From Achromobacter piechaudii NBRC 102461 (GTDB taxonomy: Bacteria; Pseudomonadota; Gammaproteobacteria; Burkholderiales; Burkholderiaceae_B), in contig NZ_BCTK01000005.1 in assembly GCF_001571245.1 (NCBI RefSeq), positions 930,001 to 994,000 on the forward strand: DNA of 64,000 bases. Direction: 5' to 3'. The notes under the pieces are model-generated. The model made no database searches. It was not told where the DNA came from and worked only from the letters and a program-made list of their open reading frames with translations. The position numbers and the translations under genes are program-made. The number at the start of each line of letters is the position of its first letter. The first letter of the stretch is position 1. This document shows, piece after piece, positions 9,106 to 18,863 of this stretch.

Positions 9106-9978
9106 TCAGCTCGAGCCCAGCAGCACCACGCCGATCAGGATCGACAGACAGCCGGCCAGGCGGCCCGGCCCGACTTTTTCACGCAGCAGGAACATGCCCG
9201 CCAAGGTGCCCAGCATCATCGACATTTCCCGGGCAGGCGCGACCAGACTTAACGGTGCACCGTTGCGCAAGGCGTACAGCACCAGGATGTAGCCCAGCGG
9301 GGACAGCAGACCTACCGCCAACGCCAAATGCCAATGGCCGCGCATGGACTGCCAGGCTTGGGCGCGTCGACCCATCATGTGTGGCGTCATCATGGCGGTG
9401 CGCGTGACGCAGGTAAACCAGTCGAACAGCACAGGGCTGATCAGCAGCACTTTTACGCCATAGGCGTCCACGACGGTGTAGGCGGCAATGAAGAGGCCGA
9501 TCACCACGCCCCAGCGCACGCCGACCCAGGCTTGCGCCTGCTTGAATATGGTCAGGCGCCCCTGCGTGGCGATCAATAGCACGCCAATGACCACGCACAG
9601 CATGCCGATGATGCCGGTGCTGGTGGCAGGTTCACCCAGCAGCAGGAACGCGCCCGTCGTGGAAAGCAGCGGGCCGGTGCCTCGCGCGATCGGATACACC
9701 ACCGACAGGTCGGCGACCTGATAGCCGCGTTGCAGGCATAGGCTGTAGCCCAGGTGCAACAGGCTGGAAGTCAGGATCGCGGCTACGACCGGCCAGGTCC
9801 ATGTCATGCCGTCGTGGATCAATACCCAGATCACCCAGGGGGCATAGAGCACCGATGCGCACAGCCCGTAGGCAAACACGAAAGGCGCGCCCACCATGGC
9901 CGCGCGCTTGGCAAGCAGGTTCCACGTTGCGTGGGCCATCGCCGCCAGGACGACCAATATCAGGGACGTATACGACAT
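9106..9978 (-). CDS. DMT-family (EamA) transporter
   Basis: A 290-residue membrane protein with about ten hydrophobic segments in two EamA-type halves. The second half ends with the common LLREKVGPGRLAGCLSILIGVVLL pattern split over the last helix. The family exports or imports small metabolites; the substrate cannot be deduced. It is divergent from rplS (211 bp apart) and convergent with the SOS unit upstream. The start is the ATG complementary to 9976-9978. Length and topology are normal. Confidence 0.85.
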   Translation of the reverse strand: MSYTSLILVVLAAMAHATWNLLAKRAAMVGAPFVFAYGLCASVLYAPWVIWVLIHDGMTWTWPVVAAILTSSLLHLGYSLCLQRGYQVADLSVVYPIARGTGPLLSTTGAFLLLGEPATSTGIIGMLCVVIGVLLIATQGRLTIFKQAQAWVGVRWGVVIGLFIAAYTVVDAYGVKVLLISPVLFDWFTCVTRTAMMTPHMMGRRAQAWQSMRGHWHLALAVGLLSPLGYILVLYALRNGAPLSLVAPAREMSMMLGTLAGMFLLREKVGPGRLAGCLSILIGVVLLGSS

Positions 9979-10081
9979 GAGGGAACAGCGTCAGATGACG
10001 TGTTTGTTACAGAAGCAGCAAGGGTACAGCAAGCTGCGGGAAGGGCGCCATTCTACCCGACGCCCGATGGAATTTTTGGTG

Positions 10082-10087
10082 TAGAAT
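10082..10087 (+). promoter_or_regulatory. Possible -10 element for rplS
   Basis: TAGAAT directly after TG, about 100 bp before the rplS start. No good -35 is visible at the proper distance. It is the best promoter-like hexamer in the 211 bp divergent region and is consistent with rplS being transcribed alone. Confidence 0.3.
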
Positions 10088-10189
10088 CATTGGTTTGCCA
10101 AATCTCTCATCCTCTGCTTGCGGCACGAGCAACAACATCGAACGGCAAAAATCTTTAGTCCGCAAAGACATGATGATCTAGGAGTTCTA

Positions 10190-10570
10190 ATGAACCTTAT
10201 CGCTATCCTGGAACAGGAAGAAATTGCCCGTCTGACCGGCGGCCAAGCCAAGCCTGAATTTGCTCCTGGTGACACCGTCATCGTGAGCGTGAACGTCGTT
10301 GAAGGCACCCGCAAGCGCGTGCAGGCTTTCGAAGGCGTTGTTATCGCCAAGCGCAATCGCGGCCTGAACTCCGCGTTCACCGTGCGCAAGATTTCGTCGG
10401 GTGAAGCCGTGGAACGTACGTTCCAGCTGTACTCGCCGCAAATCGCCGGCATCGAAGTCAAGCGCCGCGGCGACGTGCGCCGCGCCAAGCTGTACTACCT
10501 GCGCAACCGCTCGGGCAAGTCGGCGCGTATCAAGGAAAAGCTGGTCAGCAAGCAAGCCTCGGCGGCTTGA
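10190..10570 (+). CDS. rplS: 50S ribosomal protein L19
   Basis: A 126-residue L19, which sits at the 30S-50S interface. The conserved [33 protein letters not shown] and [15 protein letters not shown] blocks are intact (each shown in part). ATG 10190 is preceded by AGGAG. rplS usually follows rpsP-rimM-trmD; here the gene upstream is a divergent transporter, so rplS must have its own promoter. A strong intrinsic terminator follows about 80 bp after the stop. Confidence 0.97.
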   Translation: MNLIAILEQEEIARLTGGQAKPEFAPGDTVIVSVNVVEGTRKRVQAFEGVVIAKRNRGLNSAFTVRKISSGEAVERTFQLYSPQIAGIEVKRRGDVRRAKLYYLRNRSGKSARIKEKLVSKQASAA

Positions 10571-10650
10571 TCGCTTATCGGCACACGGCCCTACCAGTGT
10601 CGGACGTCCGCGCCATTCAGCGTTTCCGTCCGGTACAGGTTTCCGGGTTA

Positions 10651-10684
10651 AAAAGGCACCTGCAAGGGTGCCTTTTTCTTTTTG
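10651..10684 (+). terminator. Intrinsic terminator after rplS
   Basis: Inverted repeat AAAAGGCACC / GGTGCCTTTT with a 6-nt loop, followed by TCTTTTT. It separates rplS from the Nudix gene, whose start at 10694 lies right behind it. Confidence 0.9.
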
Positions 10685-10693
10685 CAAAGCCGT

Positions 10694-11425
10694 ATGTCTG
10701 ATTCCTCGTATTCTGCGCGGCCCCGACGGCCGCTCGTGCGCCCCGGCTTCGATCCGGCGACGCAACCGTGGGTCGTTGCCAACGAATCCTTGCCGGCCGT
10801 ACCTGCGGGCCTGTTGACCCCGGATCGCCTGCGGGGCACGCTGAACCAGCCGTCCACCTGGACGCTGGAACTTTCGCGCGACACCGACCTGCGCTATCCC
10901 GGACGCGAGGGCACGCCCGTGCCAGCGGCCGTGTTGATTCCCCTGGTCACGCGCGAGAACGGCGTGCACATCATGCTGACCCAGCGCGCTGCCCATCTGC
11001 ACGATCATGCCGGGCAGATCAGCTTTCCAGGCGGGCGCATCGAAACCAGTGATCCGACGCCGGTTGCCGCCGCCTTGCGCGAGGCGCACGAGGAAACCGG
11101 ATTGCCCGCCAACCATGTGGAAGTGTTGGGCAGCATGCCGCCTTACCTGACGGCAACGGGCTTTTCGATCATTCCGGTGGTGTCGCTGGTGCGGCCCGGC
11201 TTTGAATTGGCGCCCGACGCGTTCGAAGTGGCTGAAGTCTTCGAGGTGCCGCTGTCTTTCCTGATGGACCCGGCCAACCATCGGCTGTATGAAGCCAGGC
11301 TGGACGACGGACGTGTGCGCAATTACTACGGGATGCCCTACGGCAAGCATTTCATCTGGGGCGCGACTGCCGGCATGTTGCGCAACCTGTACCACCTGTT
11401 GCGCAACGGATTGCAGCCGCGCTGA
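10694..11425 (+). CDS. Nudix hydrolase, CoA pyrophosphatase type
   Basis: A 243-residue protein with a complete Nudix box starting at GG in residues 113-114 and with REAHEE at 129-134. Directly before it is the UPF0035 motif (MLTQRAAHLHDHAGQISFPGGR in part), which marks the CoA diphosphatase subgroup (NudL/YeaB and Nudt7-like). It would cut CoA or oxidised CoA to phosphopantetheine and 3',5'-ADP. ATG 10694 was chosen over a TTG four codons upstream that lies in the terminator tail. A shared terminator separates it from the convergent rsgA. Confidence 0.88.
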   Translation: MSDSSYSARPRRPLVRPGFDPATQPWVVANESLPAVPAGLLTPDRLRGTLNQPSTWTLELSRDTDLRYPGREGTPVPAAVLIPLVTRENGVHIMLTQRAAHLHDHAGQISFPGGRIETSDPTPVAAALREAHEETGLPANHVEVLGSMPPYLTATGFSIIPVVSLVRPGFELAPDAFEVAEVFEVPLSFLMDPANHRLYEARLDDGRVRNYYGMPYGKHFIWGATAGMLRNLYHLLRNGLQPR

Positions 11426-11452
11426 CACGCCCGGTTTTCCAGGCCCGCATAG

Positions 11453-11480
11453 AAAACGGCCCTTGCGGGCCGTTTTGCTT
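11453..11480. terminator. Bidirectional terminator between Nudix gene and rsgA
   Basis: AAAACGGCCC / GGGCCGTTTT perfect stem with a TTGC loop (11453-11476). T-rich tails occur in both directions, and the two flanking genes converge on it. Confidence 0.85.
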
Positions 11481-11506
11481 GTTCGCGAATTCAAGCCGCG
11501 CAGCAA

Positions 11507-12463
11507 TCAATAGCGCTGCTGGCCGGCCAGGTTTTCTTCCAGGATGCGCTCATAGAGCGCATAGCGAAGCGGATTGATCTGGCCCGCCTCAAGCGCGGCC
11601 ACCACGCCGCAACCCGGTTCGCGCCGGTGCGTGCAGTTGTAGAAACGGCATTGTTCGATGGGCTTGGTGAACTCCGGGAAGCCACGGATGATGTCGTCGC
11701 GCGTCAGGTGTTGCAGTCCGAACGCCTGGAACCCGGGAGAGTCGATCAGGTCGCCGCCCGGGTCGGGCAGGTGATACAGGCGCGTGCTGGTGGTGGTGTG
11801 CTTGCCCATGTCCAGCGCGGTGGAATGCTCGCGCGTGGCGGCGCGCGCATCGGGGATCAGCGCATTGAGCAGCGTGGATTTGCCCATGCCGCTTTGTCCC
11901 AACAACAGGTTGGTGCGGCCCGCCAGACGCGGCGCCAGCAGCGTATGCACCTTTTCAGGTTCCAGCGCGCTGAGTTCGACGACGGGCACACCCAGCGCGG
12001 CGATCGGCGCCAGACGCGCGCGCGCGGCGGGCAGCTCTTCGGTCAGATCGGTTTTATTCAGGACGATCAGCGGCGAGATGCCCGCGCTCCAGGCGCCGGC
12101 CAGCGCGCGTCCGGTCAGGTCGTCCGAGAACGTCGGTTGCACCGCGATCACGATCAACAGCTGGTCGACGTTGGAAGCGAACTGCTTGGAGCGCATTTCG
12201 TCCGAGCGGTACAGCAGGTTGCTGCGCGGCAGGATGGCGTCGATCGCGCCTTCGTCCTTGCCCTGCGGGGCGATGCGCACGCGGTCGCCGACGGCGGCGC
12301 CGGCCTTCTTGCCGCGCGGGAAACACTTGCGCAGCGAGCCGTCTGCAAGCTCTACCGTGTAATGGCGCCCGTGCGCCGCGATGATGCGGCCGTCGAGCTG
12401 GCCGTTCACGGCCTCGGAGGCGGGTGCCGGAGCGCCGTTTCTGGCATTACGCGGGGCGCTCAT
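11507..12463 (-). CDS. rsgA: Ribosome small-subunit-dependent GTPase A
   Basis: A 318-residue circularly permuted GTPase that helps 30S maturation. Motif order is G4-G1-G3: NKTD at 136-139, GQSGMGKS at 189-196, DSPG at 241-244. An OB-fold lies before them, and a zinc knuckle (C272, C277, H279, C285) near the C terminus. Its ATG overlaps the stop of the M48 protease gene (ATGA), so the two are co-transcribed. Length is normal. Confidence 0.96.
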   Translation of the reverse strand: MSAPRNARNGAPAPASEAVNGQLDGRIIAAHGRHYTVELADGSLRKCFPRGKKAGAAVGDRVRIAPQGKDEGAIDAILPRSNLLYRSDEMRSKQFASNVDQLLIVIAVQPTFSDDLTGRALAGAWSAGISPLIVLNKTDLTEELPAARARLAPIAALGVPVVELSALEPEKVHTLLAPRLAGRTNLLLGQSGMGKSTLLNALIPDARAATREHSTALDMGKHTTTSTRLYHLPDPGGDLIDSPGFQAFGLQHLTRDDIIRGFPEFTKPIEQCRFYNCTHRREPGCGVVAALEAGQINPLRYALYERILEENLAGQQRY

Positions 12464-13710
12464 GCGGCGGACGCCATCAGGTGGCGGATGCGCTCGGCGG
12501 CGGGGGGATGGCTATCGTAGAAGGCAGAATGCACAGGGTCGGGGGTCAGCGTAGCAGCGTTGTCGTCGTAGAGTTTGACCAGCGCGGACACCAGGTGTTG
12601 CGGCGAACTTTGCGAGGCCGCATAGCGGTCCGCTTCGAATTCGTCGCGACGCGAGTACCAGCTGGCCAACGGCGTGAACATGAAAGTAAAAACGGGAATG
12701 ACCAGGAAGAACAACAGCAGCGCCATTGCGTCGTTGCGTCCGCCCAGCTGAGGCACCACGCCCAGGTCCATATAGAACCACGGCTGTTGTGACACCCAGC
12801 CCAGGATGGCGAAGAAGACCAGCGCGGCGCCAAAGCTGAAGAGGATGCGCTTGATGATGTGGCGCTTGGCGAAATGACCCAGCTCGTGCGCAAGCACCGC
12901 TTCGATCTCGTCGCCGTTCAGGCGGGCGAGCAAGGTGTCGAAGAACACGATGCGGCGCGCACGTCCGAAGCCGGTGAAATAGGCATTGCCGTGCGCCGAG
13001 CGGCGCGAGCCGTCCATCACGAACAGCCCATTGAGCGCAAAGCCGCAGCGTTGCGCCAGGCGCTGGATGCGGCCGGCCAATTCCGGATCGGAAAGTGGTG
13101 TGAATTTATTGAAGAGCGGGGCGATGAACATCGGGTAGACGATCAGCAGCGCCAGGTTGAACACGGTCCACAGCGCCCAGGCCCACACCCACCAGTAAGC
13201 GCCCGCGCTGCCCATCAGCCACAGCACGGCGGCGGCCAGCGGCAGGCCCAGCACGGCGGCAACCAGCAAGCCCTTGGCGGCATCCGCGATGAAGAGTTCA
13301 GGCGTCATCCGGTTGAAGCCGAAGCGCGCTTCAAGCTTGAACTGCCGCCACAGCGTGAATGGCAGCCCCAGCACACCCAGCACCAGCGCCACCACGACCA
13401 GCAAAAGCAACTGGCGCAAAAAGTCATTGCTGGTAAGCTGGCCAACCATCAGGTCGATGAATTGCAGCCCGCCCATCAAGGTCAGGCACACCAGCAAGAT
13501 GGCGTCGTAGGTGCGTTCCAGCATGCCCAGCTTGACGCGTGCAATGGTGTAGTCCGCCGCGCGCTGATGGCTGGTCAAGCCGATGCGAGGCGAGAATTCA
13601 TCCGGCACGCGATCGCGGTTGCGCGCAACGTGGCGGATCTGGCGACCGGCCAGCCACAGGCGCACGGCGATATCGGCCAGCAGGAAAGCAACGAACAGCA
13701 GTGTGAACAT
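12460..13710 (-). CDS. M48 family metallopeptidase (Ste24/CAAX-protease-like)
   Basis: A 416-residue polytopic membrane protease. The zinc motif HELGH is at 275-279 with the third ligand in the FEADRYA region about 80 residues later. Seven or so hydrophobic segments and the order of motifs match the Ste24p/FACE-1 branch rather than HtpX, which is a separate gene at 62020. In bacteria the substrate is not known; quality control of membrane proteins is the usual suggestion. It overlaps rsgA by four bases and is divergent from orn (61 bp). Confidence 0.9.
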   Translation of the reverse strand: MFTLLFVAFLLADIAVRLWLAGRQIRHVARNRDRVPDEFSPRIGLTSHQRAADYTIARVKLGMLERTYDAILLVCLTLMGGLQFIDLMVGQLTSNDFLRQLLLLVVVALVLGVLGLPFTLWRQFKLEARFGFNRMTPELFIADAAKGLLVAAVLGLPLAAAVLWLMGSAGAYWWVWAWALWTVFNLALLIVYPMFIAPLFNKFTPLSDPELAGRIQRLAQRCGFALNGLFVMDGSRRSAHGNAYFTGFGRARRIVFFDTLLARLNGDEIEAVLAHELGHFAKRHIIKRILFSFGAALVFFAILGWVSQQPWFYMDLGVVPQLGGRNDAMALLLFFLVIPVFTFMFTPLASWYSRRDEFEADRYAASQSSPQHLVSALVKLYDDNAATLTPDPVHSAFYDSHPPAAERIRHLMASAA

Positions 13711-13771
13711 GGGCGAAGCGGTTAGCTCAAATAGGGATGTGCGAAAATCGCGTGTTTTATAGGCAAATTAT

Positions 13772-14317
13772 ATGGCTGTGAACGAAAATCGCCTGGTCTG
13801 GCTGGACATGGAAATGACCGGGCTGGACCCCGAGAAAGAACGCATCATCGAGGTGGCCGTCGTGGTGACGGAACCCGACCTGACGGTGGTGGCAGAAGGC
13901 CCGGTGCTGGTCATACACCAGCCCGACACCCTGCTGGACGCCATGGACAACTGGAACAAATCGACCCACGGCAAAAGTGGCTTGATCGACAAGGTTCGCG
14001 CATCCACGGTGTCGGAGTCGCAGGCAGAGGATACGCTGTTGGCGTTTTTGGCGCAGCATGTGCCGGCGGGTAAATCGCCGCTGTGCGGCAATACCATCAG
14101 CCAGGACCGCCGCTTCATGTTTGCGTACATGCCGCGCCTGGAGCAATTCTTCCATTACCGCAATCTGGACGTCAGCACGCTGAAAGAGCTGGCGCGCCGC
14201 TGGGCGCCTGCGGTGTACAAGGGCTTCGAGAAAAAGAGCCGCCACGAAGCGCTGGCCGATATCTACGAATCCATCGACGAACTCAAGTACTACCGCGAAA
14301 ACTTGCTGAAAGTGTAA
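13772..14317 (+). CDS. orn: Oligoribonuclease
   Basis: A 181-residue DEDDh 3'-5' exoribonuclease that degrades 2-5 nt RNAs and linear di-GMP. First motif [10 protein letters not shown] at residues 10-19 has D12 and E14; the ExoIII-type [13 protein letters not shown] motif is near the C terminus. Length is identical to E. coli Orn. It is divergent from the M48 gene. nnrE follows after 78 bp. Confidence 0.97.
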   Translation: MAVNENRLVWLDMEMTGLDPEKERIIEVAVVVTEPDLTVVAEGPVLVIHQPDTLLDAMDNWNKSTHGKSGLIDKVRASTVSESQAEDTLLAFLAQHVPAGKSPLCGNTISQDRRFMFAYMPRLEQFFHYRNLDVSTLKELARRWAPAVYKGFEKKSRHEALADIYESIDELKYYRENLLKV

Positions 14318-14395
14318 GCACGCGGCGACAGGCGGCGTAGCCCGGGCCGCCTCCAGCAACCCGCCACCAAGCCGCTTCTTATCTGTTGCTTTGTC

Positions 14396-15025
14396 ATGAC
14401 CTGTCATTCCGTCGCCCAGATCCGCCGCGCCGAGCAATCTGCCTTGGCGGCGGGCGCATCGCTGATGCCTTTGGCGGGCGCGGCGGCCGCCGCGTTTGTC
14501 GCCCAGCGGGTGCGCCCGGGCGGAACCATCCTGGCAGTGGCAGGGCCCGGCAACAATGGCGGCGATGCGGTCGTTGCCGCAACGCGCCTGCGGGCGTTGG
14601 GCTATTCCGTTCAAGTCTTATTGCCGTCCGATCCCGCCAGCTTGCCCGCCGATGCGGCCGCCGCCTGGGCCGGCTGGCTTGCGTCCGGAGGCCAACGCCT
14701 TGTCACGTTGCCTGCCGAACGTCCTGATCTGCTCATCGACGGCATGTTCGGCATAGGCCTGAATCGCCCGTTGGACGCATATTGGCAAGCGCTGGTCGAT
14801 ACGATCAATGGCTGGCGCGTGCCCGTGTTGGCGCTTGATGTGCCCAGCGGCATCGACGCCGACAGCGGCGCGGCGCTGGGCCGCCCGGTCCTGGCGACGT
14901 GGACGTTGTCTTTCATTGCCACCGCGCGGGGCCTGACCCGCATCGGGCCGGGCCGTGAGGCCGCGGGCGAATGCCATCTTGACACCTTGGGCGTGTCGAT
15001 GCCGCCCGACGACGCTGCCGGATAA
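14396..15025 (+). CDS. nnrE: NAD(P)H-hydrate epimerase, single-domain (YjeF_N)
   Basis: A 209-residue YjeF_N-domain protein that interconverts R and S forms of hydrated NAD(P)H. The cofactor loop [10 protein letters not shown] and the [13 protein letters not shown] and [11 protein letters not shown] motifs are present. In E. coli this domain is fused to the ADP-dependent dehydratase (NnrD); here the protein stops after the epimerase domain, so the dehydratase must be encoded elsewhere. It converges on paaX with no clear terminator between. Confidence 0.85.
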   Translation: MTCHSVAQIRRAEQSALAAGASLMPLAGAAAAAFVAQRVRPGGTILAVAGPGNNGGDAVVAATRLRALGYSVQVLLPSDPASLPADAAAAWAGWLASGGQRLVTLPAERPDLLIDGMFGIGLNRPLDAYWQALVDTINGWRVPVLALDVPSGIDADSGAALGRPVLATWTLSFIATARGLTRIGPGREAAGECHLDTLGVSMPPDDAAG

Positions 15026-15088
15026 GCGAGGGTTCCATACCTGCGCAGGTGACAAGTCGGCGGCGCGGCACCGATGGAACTAGCCCTT

Positions 15089-16018
15089 TCAGGCCGGCCG
15101 TCCCCCGAAACGCGATTCGACGTCGGCCGTCAACGGCGTGTAACGCTCGTTGTCCTGCCCGGCGCGTGCGTTCAGATGCGTTTCCGACGCGTCGAACACC
15201 TTCCAGTAGATACGGCCGCATAGCGCGCGAGCGGCATGGCCCGGCCAGTTGTCGGGCAGCATGGGCCCGGGCAATTGCGGGTCGTGCAGCACGATCCGGC
15301 GCCAGTTGTGCAGCAGCATGACCCGCACGACAAAGGCGTCGGCGGGTGGGGGCGCTTCCTCCAGCAACTTTTCCAGCGGCCCGAAATTGCGCGAGAACTG
15401 GCGATACTGCTCGGCCACATCGTCCAGGTTCCAGCATTGCGATGCGAGGCTGGCGATGGGCAAGCCGCCCGCGCCCGCCAGGTCGCGGGCTGACAGCACC
15501 AGCGCCTTGTCCGGGATGCCCAGCTTTTCCAGGATGTCGTGCGCGGCACTCGCCTCGGTATGCGGATGCGCGAACAGGCCCGGCGCGATCATGCCAAAAC
15601 CTTCCCAGACCAGCTCGCGCCGCAGCTCGGCGCGTTCGGCCAGCCCGTTGCCGGTGCGCGGCAAGGCCACGAGTGTCCATTCGCCGTTCCAGTCCTGCGT
15701 CGCGCCTTCGTAGATGCGCTGCGACGCGTGGGCGGTGTGGCGCAGCCCCTGGTCGGAAATCAGATACAGGCTGCGGCGGCCATGTCGTTCCGATTGCAGC
15801 CAATTCTGCGCAACCAGCCGGAAGACGCTGGTGCGCAACAAGCGTTCATTGATGCCCAGCGGGGCCAGCAATTCGATCAGATCGCCCAGCCAGATGGCTC
15901 CGCCATGGGGCGCGAGCGCGTCCCCCAGCAAGCTGACGCAGAGCGATTTGGCGCGAGGCGGATCGCTTTTCAACAAGCGGGACAGGAAACGGTCCAGGGG
16001 GGACTGAGGGTTTGCCAT
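15089..16018 (-). CDS. paaX: Phenylacetic acid degradation repressor PaaX
   Basis: A 309-residue winged-helix regulator. The N-terminal domain (about 15-85) has the PaaX pattern ...LGINERLLRTSVFRLVAQNWL; a central and a C-terminal PaaX domain follow. In E. coli the protein represses paa genes and is released by phenylacetyl-CoA. It is divergent from paaA, with 172 bp between, where two candidate operator copies and a strong promoter lie. This supports a direct role in controlling the cluster. Confidence 0.92.
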   Translation of the reverse strand: MANPQSPLDRFLSRLLKSDPPRAKSLCVSLLGDALAPHGGAIWLGDLIELLAPLGINERLLRTSVFRLVAQNWLQSERHGRRSLYLISDQGLRHTAHASQRIYEGATQDWNGEWTLVALPRTGNGLAERAELRRELVWEGFGMIAPGLFAHPHTEASAAHDILEKLGIPDKALVLSARDLAGAGGLPIASLASQCWNLDDVAEQYRQFSRNFGPLEKLLEEAPPPADAFVVRVMLLHNWRRIVLHDPQLPGPMLPDNWPGHAARALCGRIYWKVFDASETHLNARAGQDNERYTPLTADVESRFGGRPA

Positions 16019-16053
16019 AAGGGGGGCCAGATGCGGCCGTTATCAGGATCCGC

Positions 16054-16081
16054 AATATGATACATAAATCCAATGTGATAC
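16054..16081. promoter_or_regulatory. Candidate PaaX operators (two direct copies)
   Basis: AATATGATAC at 16054-16063 and AATGTGATAC at 16072-16081, in direct orientation with 18 bp spacing. Each resembles the E. coli PaaX site as I remember it (WWTRTGATTC...). A weaker inverted copy, GTATTAAATA, at 16109-16118 overlaps the -10 of the paaA promoter. Binding is inferred. Confidence 0.6.
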
Positions 16082-16091
16082 AGCTTTGCGT

Positions 16092-16120
16092 TTGACAATG
16101 GTTTTTTTGTATTAAATAAT
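16092..16120 (+). promoter_or_regulatory. Strong sigma70-like promoter of the paa operon
   Basis: TTGACA at 16092-16097, 17 bp spacer, AATAAT at 16115-16120. The -35 is perfect and the -10 has one mismatch. A leader of about 65 nt would precede paaA. Confidence 0.8.
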
Positions 16121-16190
16121 CCGCCTATGACATGACGGCGCTGTGGAACGTTTGCCTTGCGTTTTCGCAAACCGTCTCAAGGAGACAAAC

Positions 16191-17180
<990 letters not shown>

Positions 17181-17282
17181 AGCGTCTTCGCCTGCGCACC
17201 TTTCTGACCGCACAACTCTTAAGCAACCTTCACTGCAAACCGGTGCGCGCCGCGCGCGCCCGGTCTTCCAAGGATATTCATC

Positions 17283-17567
17283 ATGAGCAAAGACTGGCCT
17301 TTGTGGGAAGTGTTCATCCGCAGCCAGCACGGCCTGGCCCACAAGCACGTCGGCAGCCTGCATGCCCCGGACGCCGAAATGGCGATCAACCACGCGCGTG
17401 ACGTCTACACGCGCCGCAATGAAGGCCTGAGCATCTGGGTCGTGCGCGCCTCGGACATCTCGGCCAGCAGCCCCGGCGACAAGGAACCCTTGTTCGAGCC
17501 GGCCAACAGCAAGGTCTATCGGCATCCCACGTTTTTCCCGATGCCCGAAGAAATCAAGCACATGTAA
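17283..17567 (+). CDS. paaB: 1,2-phenylacetyl-CoA epoxidase subunit PaaB
   Basis: A 94-residue small structural subunit that bridges PaaAC heterodimers. Typical start WPLWEVFIRSQ and the VVRASDI and FFPMPEEIKHM end are present. Normal length. AAGGA lies before the start. It sits 102 bp after paaA and 15 bp before paaC. Confidence 0.96.
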   Translation: MSKDWPLWEVFIRSQHGLAHKHVGSLHAPDAEMAINHARDVYTRRNEGLSIWVVRASDISASSPGDKEPLFEPANSKVYRHPTFFPMPEEIKHM

Positions 17568-17582
17568 GGCGGCGGGGGAGAC

Positions 17583-18347
17583 ATGGACAAGAATCTGTTT
17601 GAATACCTGCTGCGCCTGGGCGATTCCTCGCTCATCCTGTCGCAGCGCCTGGGCGCGTGGACGGGGCACGGCCCCATCCTCGAAGAAGACCTGGCGCTGA
17701 CCAATACCGCGCTGGACCTGCTGGGCCAGGCGCGCATGTGGCTGACGTTGGCGGGCGAAGTCGAAGGCGCTGGCCGCGACGAAGACGCGCTGGCCTATCA
17801 CCGCGACGCGCATCAATTCCACAACGTATTGCTGGTCGAACGGGCCAACGGCAACTACGCCGACACCATGGCGCGCCAGTTCCTGTTCGACGTCTGGCAT
17901 TACTTCCTGCTGCAGCGCCTGGAACAATCGTCCGATGAGCGCGTCGCCGCCATCGCCGCCAAGTCCATCAAGGAAGTCACCTACCACGTGCGCCGCTCGT
18001 CGGACATGGTGGTGCGCCTGGGTGACGGCACCGAAGAAAGCCACGCCAAGATGCAGGCCGCCATCGACGACGCCTGGCGCTTCACCGGTGAACTGTTCGC
18101 CGACGACGCAGTCGACCAGGACGTGGCCGCGCGCGGCATCGGCTGTGAGCTTGCCGCTCTGCGCGAACCGTGGCTGGCCCACGTGCGCGAAGTGCTGGAA
18201 GAGGCCACGCTGACCTTGCCCGAAGACGCGGCCGGCAATCATCTGGCCTATCGCGGCGGCCGCCAGGGCAAGCACACCGAAGAACTGGGCTACGTGCTGG
18301 CCGAAATGCAGTACCTGCCGCGCGCCTATCCCGGAGCCACGTGGTGA
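17583..18347 (+). CDS. paaC: 1,2-phenylacetyl-CoA epoxidase subunit PaaC
   Basis: A 254-residue ferritin-like structural partner of PaaA. The family blocks DSSLILSQRL, EDLALTNTALDLLGQAR and LGYVLAEMQYLPRAYPG are present. The metal ligands of PaaA are only partly kept, as expected for PaaC. The stop codon overlaps the GTG start of paaD (GTGGTGA region at 18341-18347), implying translational coupling. Confidence 0.95.
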   Translation: MDKNLFEYLLRLGDSSLILSQRLGAWTGHGPILEEDLALTNTALDLLGQARMWLTLAGEVEGAGRDEDALAYHRDAHQFHNVLLVERANGNYADTMARQFLFDVWHYFLLQRLEQSSDERVAAIAAKSIKEVTYHVRRSSDMVVRLGDGTEESHAKMQAAIDDAWRFTGELFADDAVDQDVAARGIGCELAALREPWLAHVREVLEEATLTLPEDAAGNHLAYRGGRQGKHTEELGYVLAEMQYLPRAYPGATW

Positions 18348-18850
18348 ACGCGCTGGCGCCCATTTCCGCCGACCAGGTCTACGCCTGGCTGCACGAGGTC
18401 CCCGATCCGGAGATCCCCGTGCTGTCCGTGGTGGATCTGGGCGTGGTGCGGGACGTCACCTGGGAAGGCGACACCTGTGTCGTCGTCATCACCCCCACGT
18501 ACTCCGGCTGCCCCGCCATGCGCGAAATCACCCAGGACATCCAGCAGACGCTGGCCCGCCACGGCGTGGCCGACGTTCGTGTCGATACCCGCCTGGCTCC
18601 TGCCTGGACGACCGACTGGATGAGCGAGAAGGGGCGCGAGGCGCTCAAGGGCTACGGCATCGCCGCGCCCGCCGAGCGCGCCATCGACATTTCGGGAATC
18701 AGCCGCCGCGCCGCCGCGCCCGCTATCGCTTGCCCGCGCTGCGGTTCAAGCGATACGCGCATGGTCAGCAACTTCGGGTCCACCTCGTGCAAGGCGCTGT
18801 ATCGCTGCGTGTCTTGCCGCGAACCCTTCGACTATTTCAAGACTCACTGA
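18344..18850 (+). CDS. paaD: PaaD, MIP18-family maturation factor of the epoxidase
   Basis: A 168-residue protein with a DUF59/MIP18 domain (PDPEIPVLSVVDLGVV...YSGCPAM) and a C-terminal four-cysteine zinc ribbon (CPRCGSSDT...CVSCREPFD). It is thought to help insert the iron-sulfur or iron centre into the epoxidase system. The GTG at 18344 was chosen because it overlaps the paaC stop and gives the usual family N terminus. It lies 13 bp before paaE. Confidence 0.93.
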   Translation: MNALAPISADQVYAWLHEVPDPEIPVLSVVDLGVVRDVTWEGDTCVVVITPTYSGCPAMREITQDIQQTLARHGVADVRVDTRLAPAWTTDWMSEKGREALKGYGIAAPAERAIDISGISRRAAAPAIACPRCGSSDTRMVSNFGSTSCKALYRCVSCREPFDYFKTH

Positions 18851-18863
18851 GAGCGGTTTCAAG

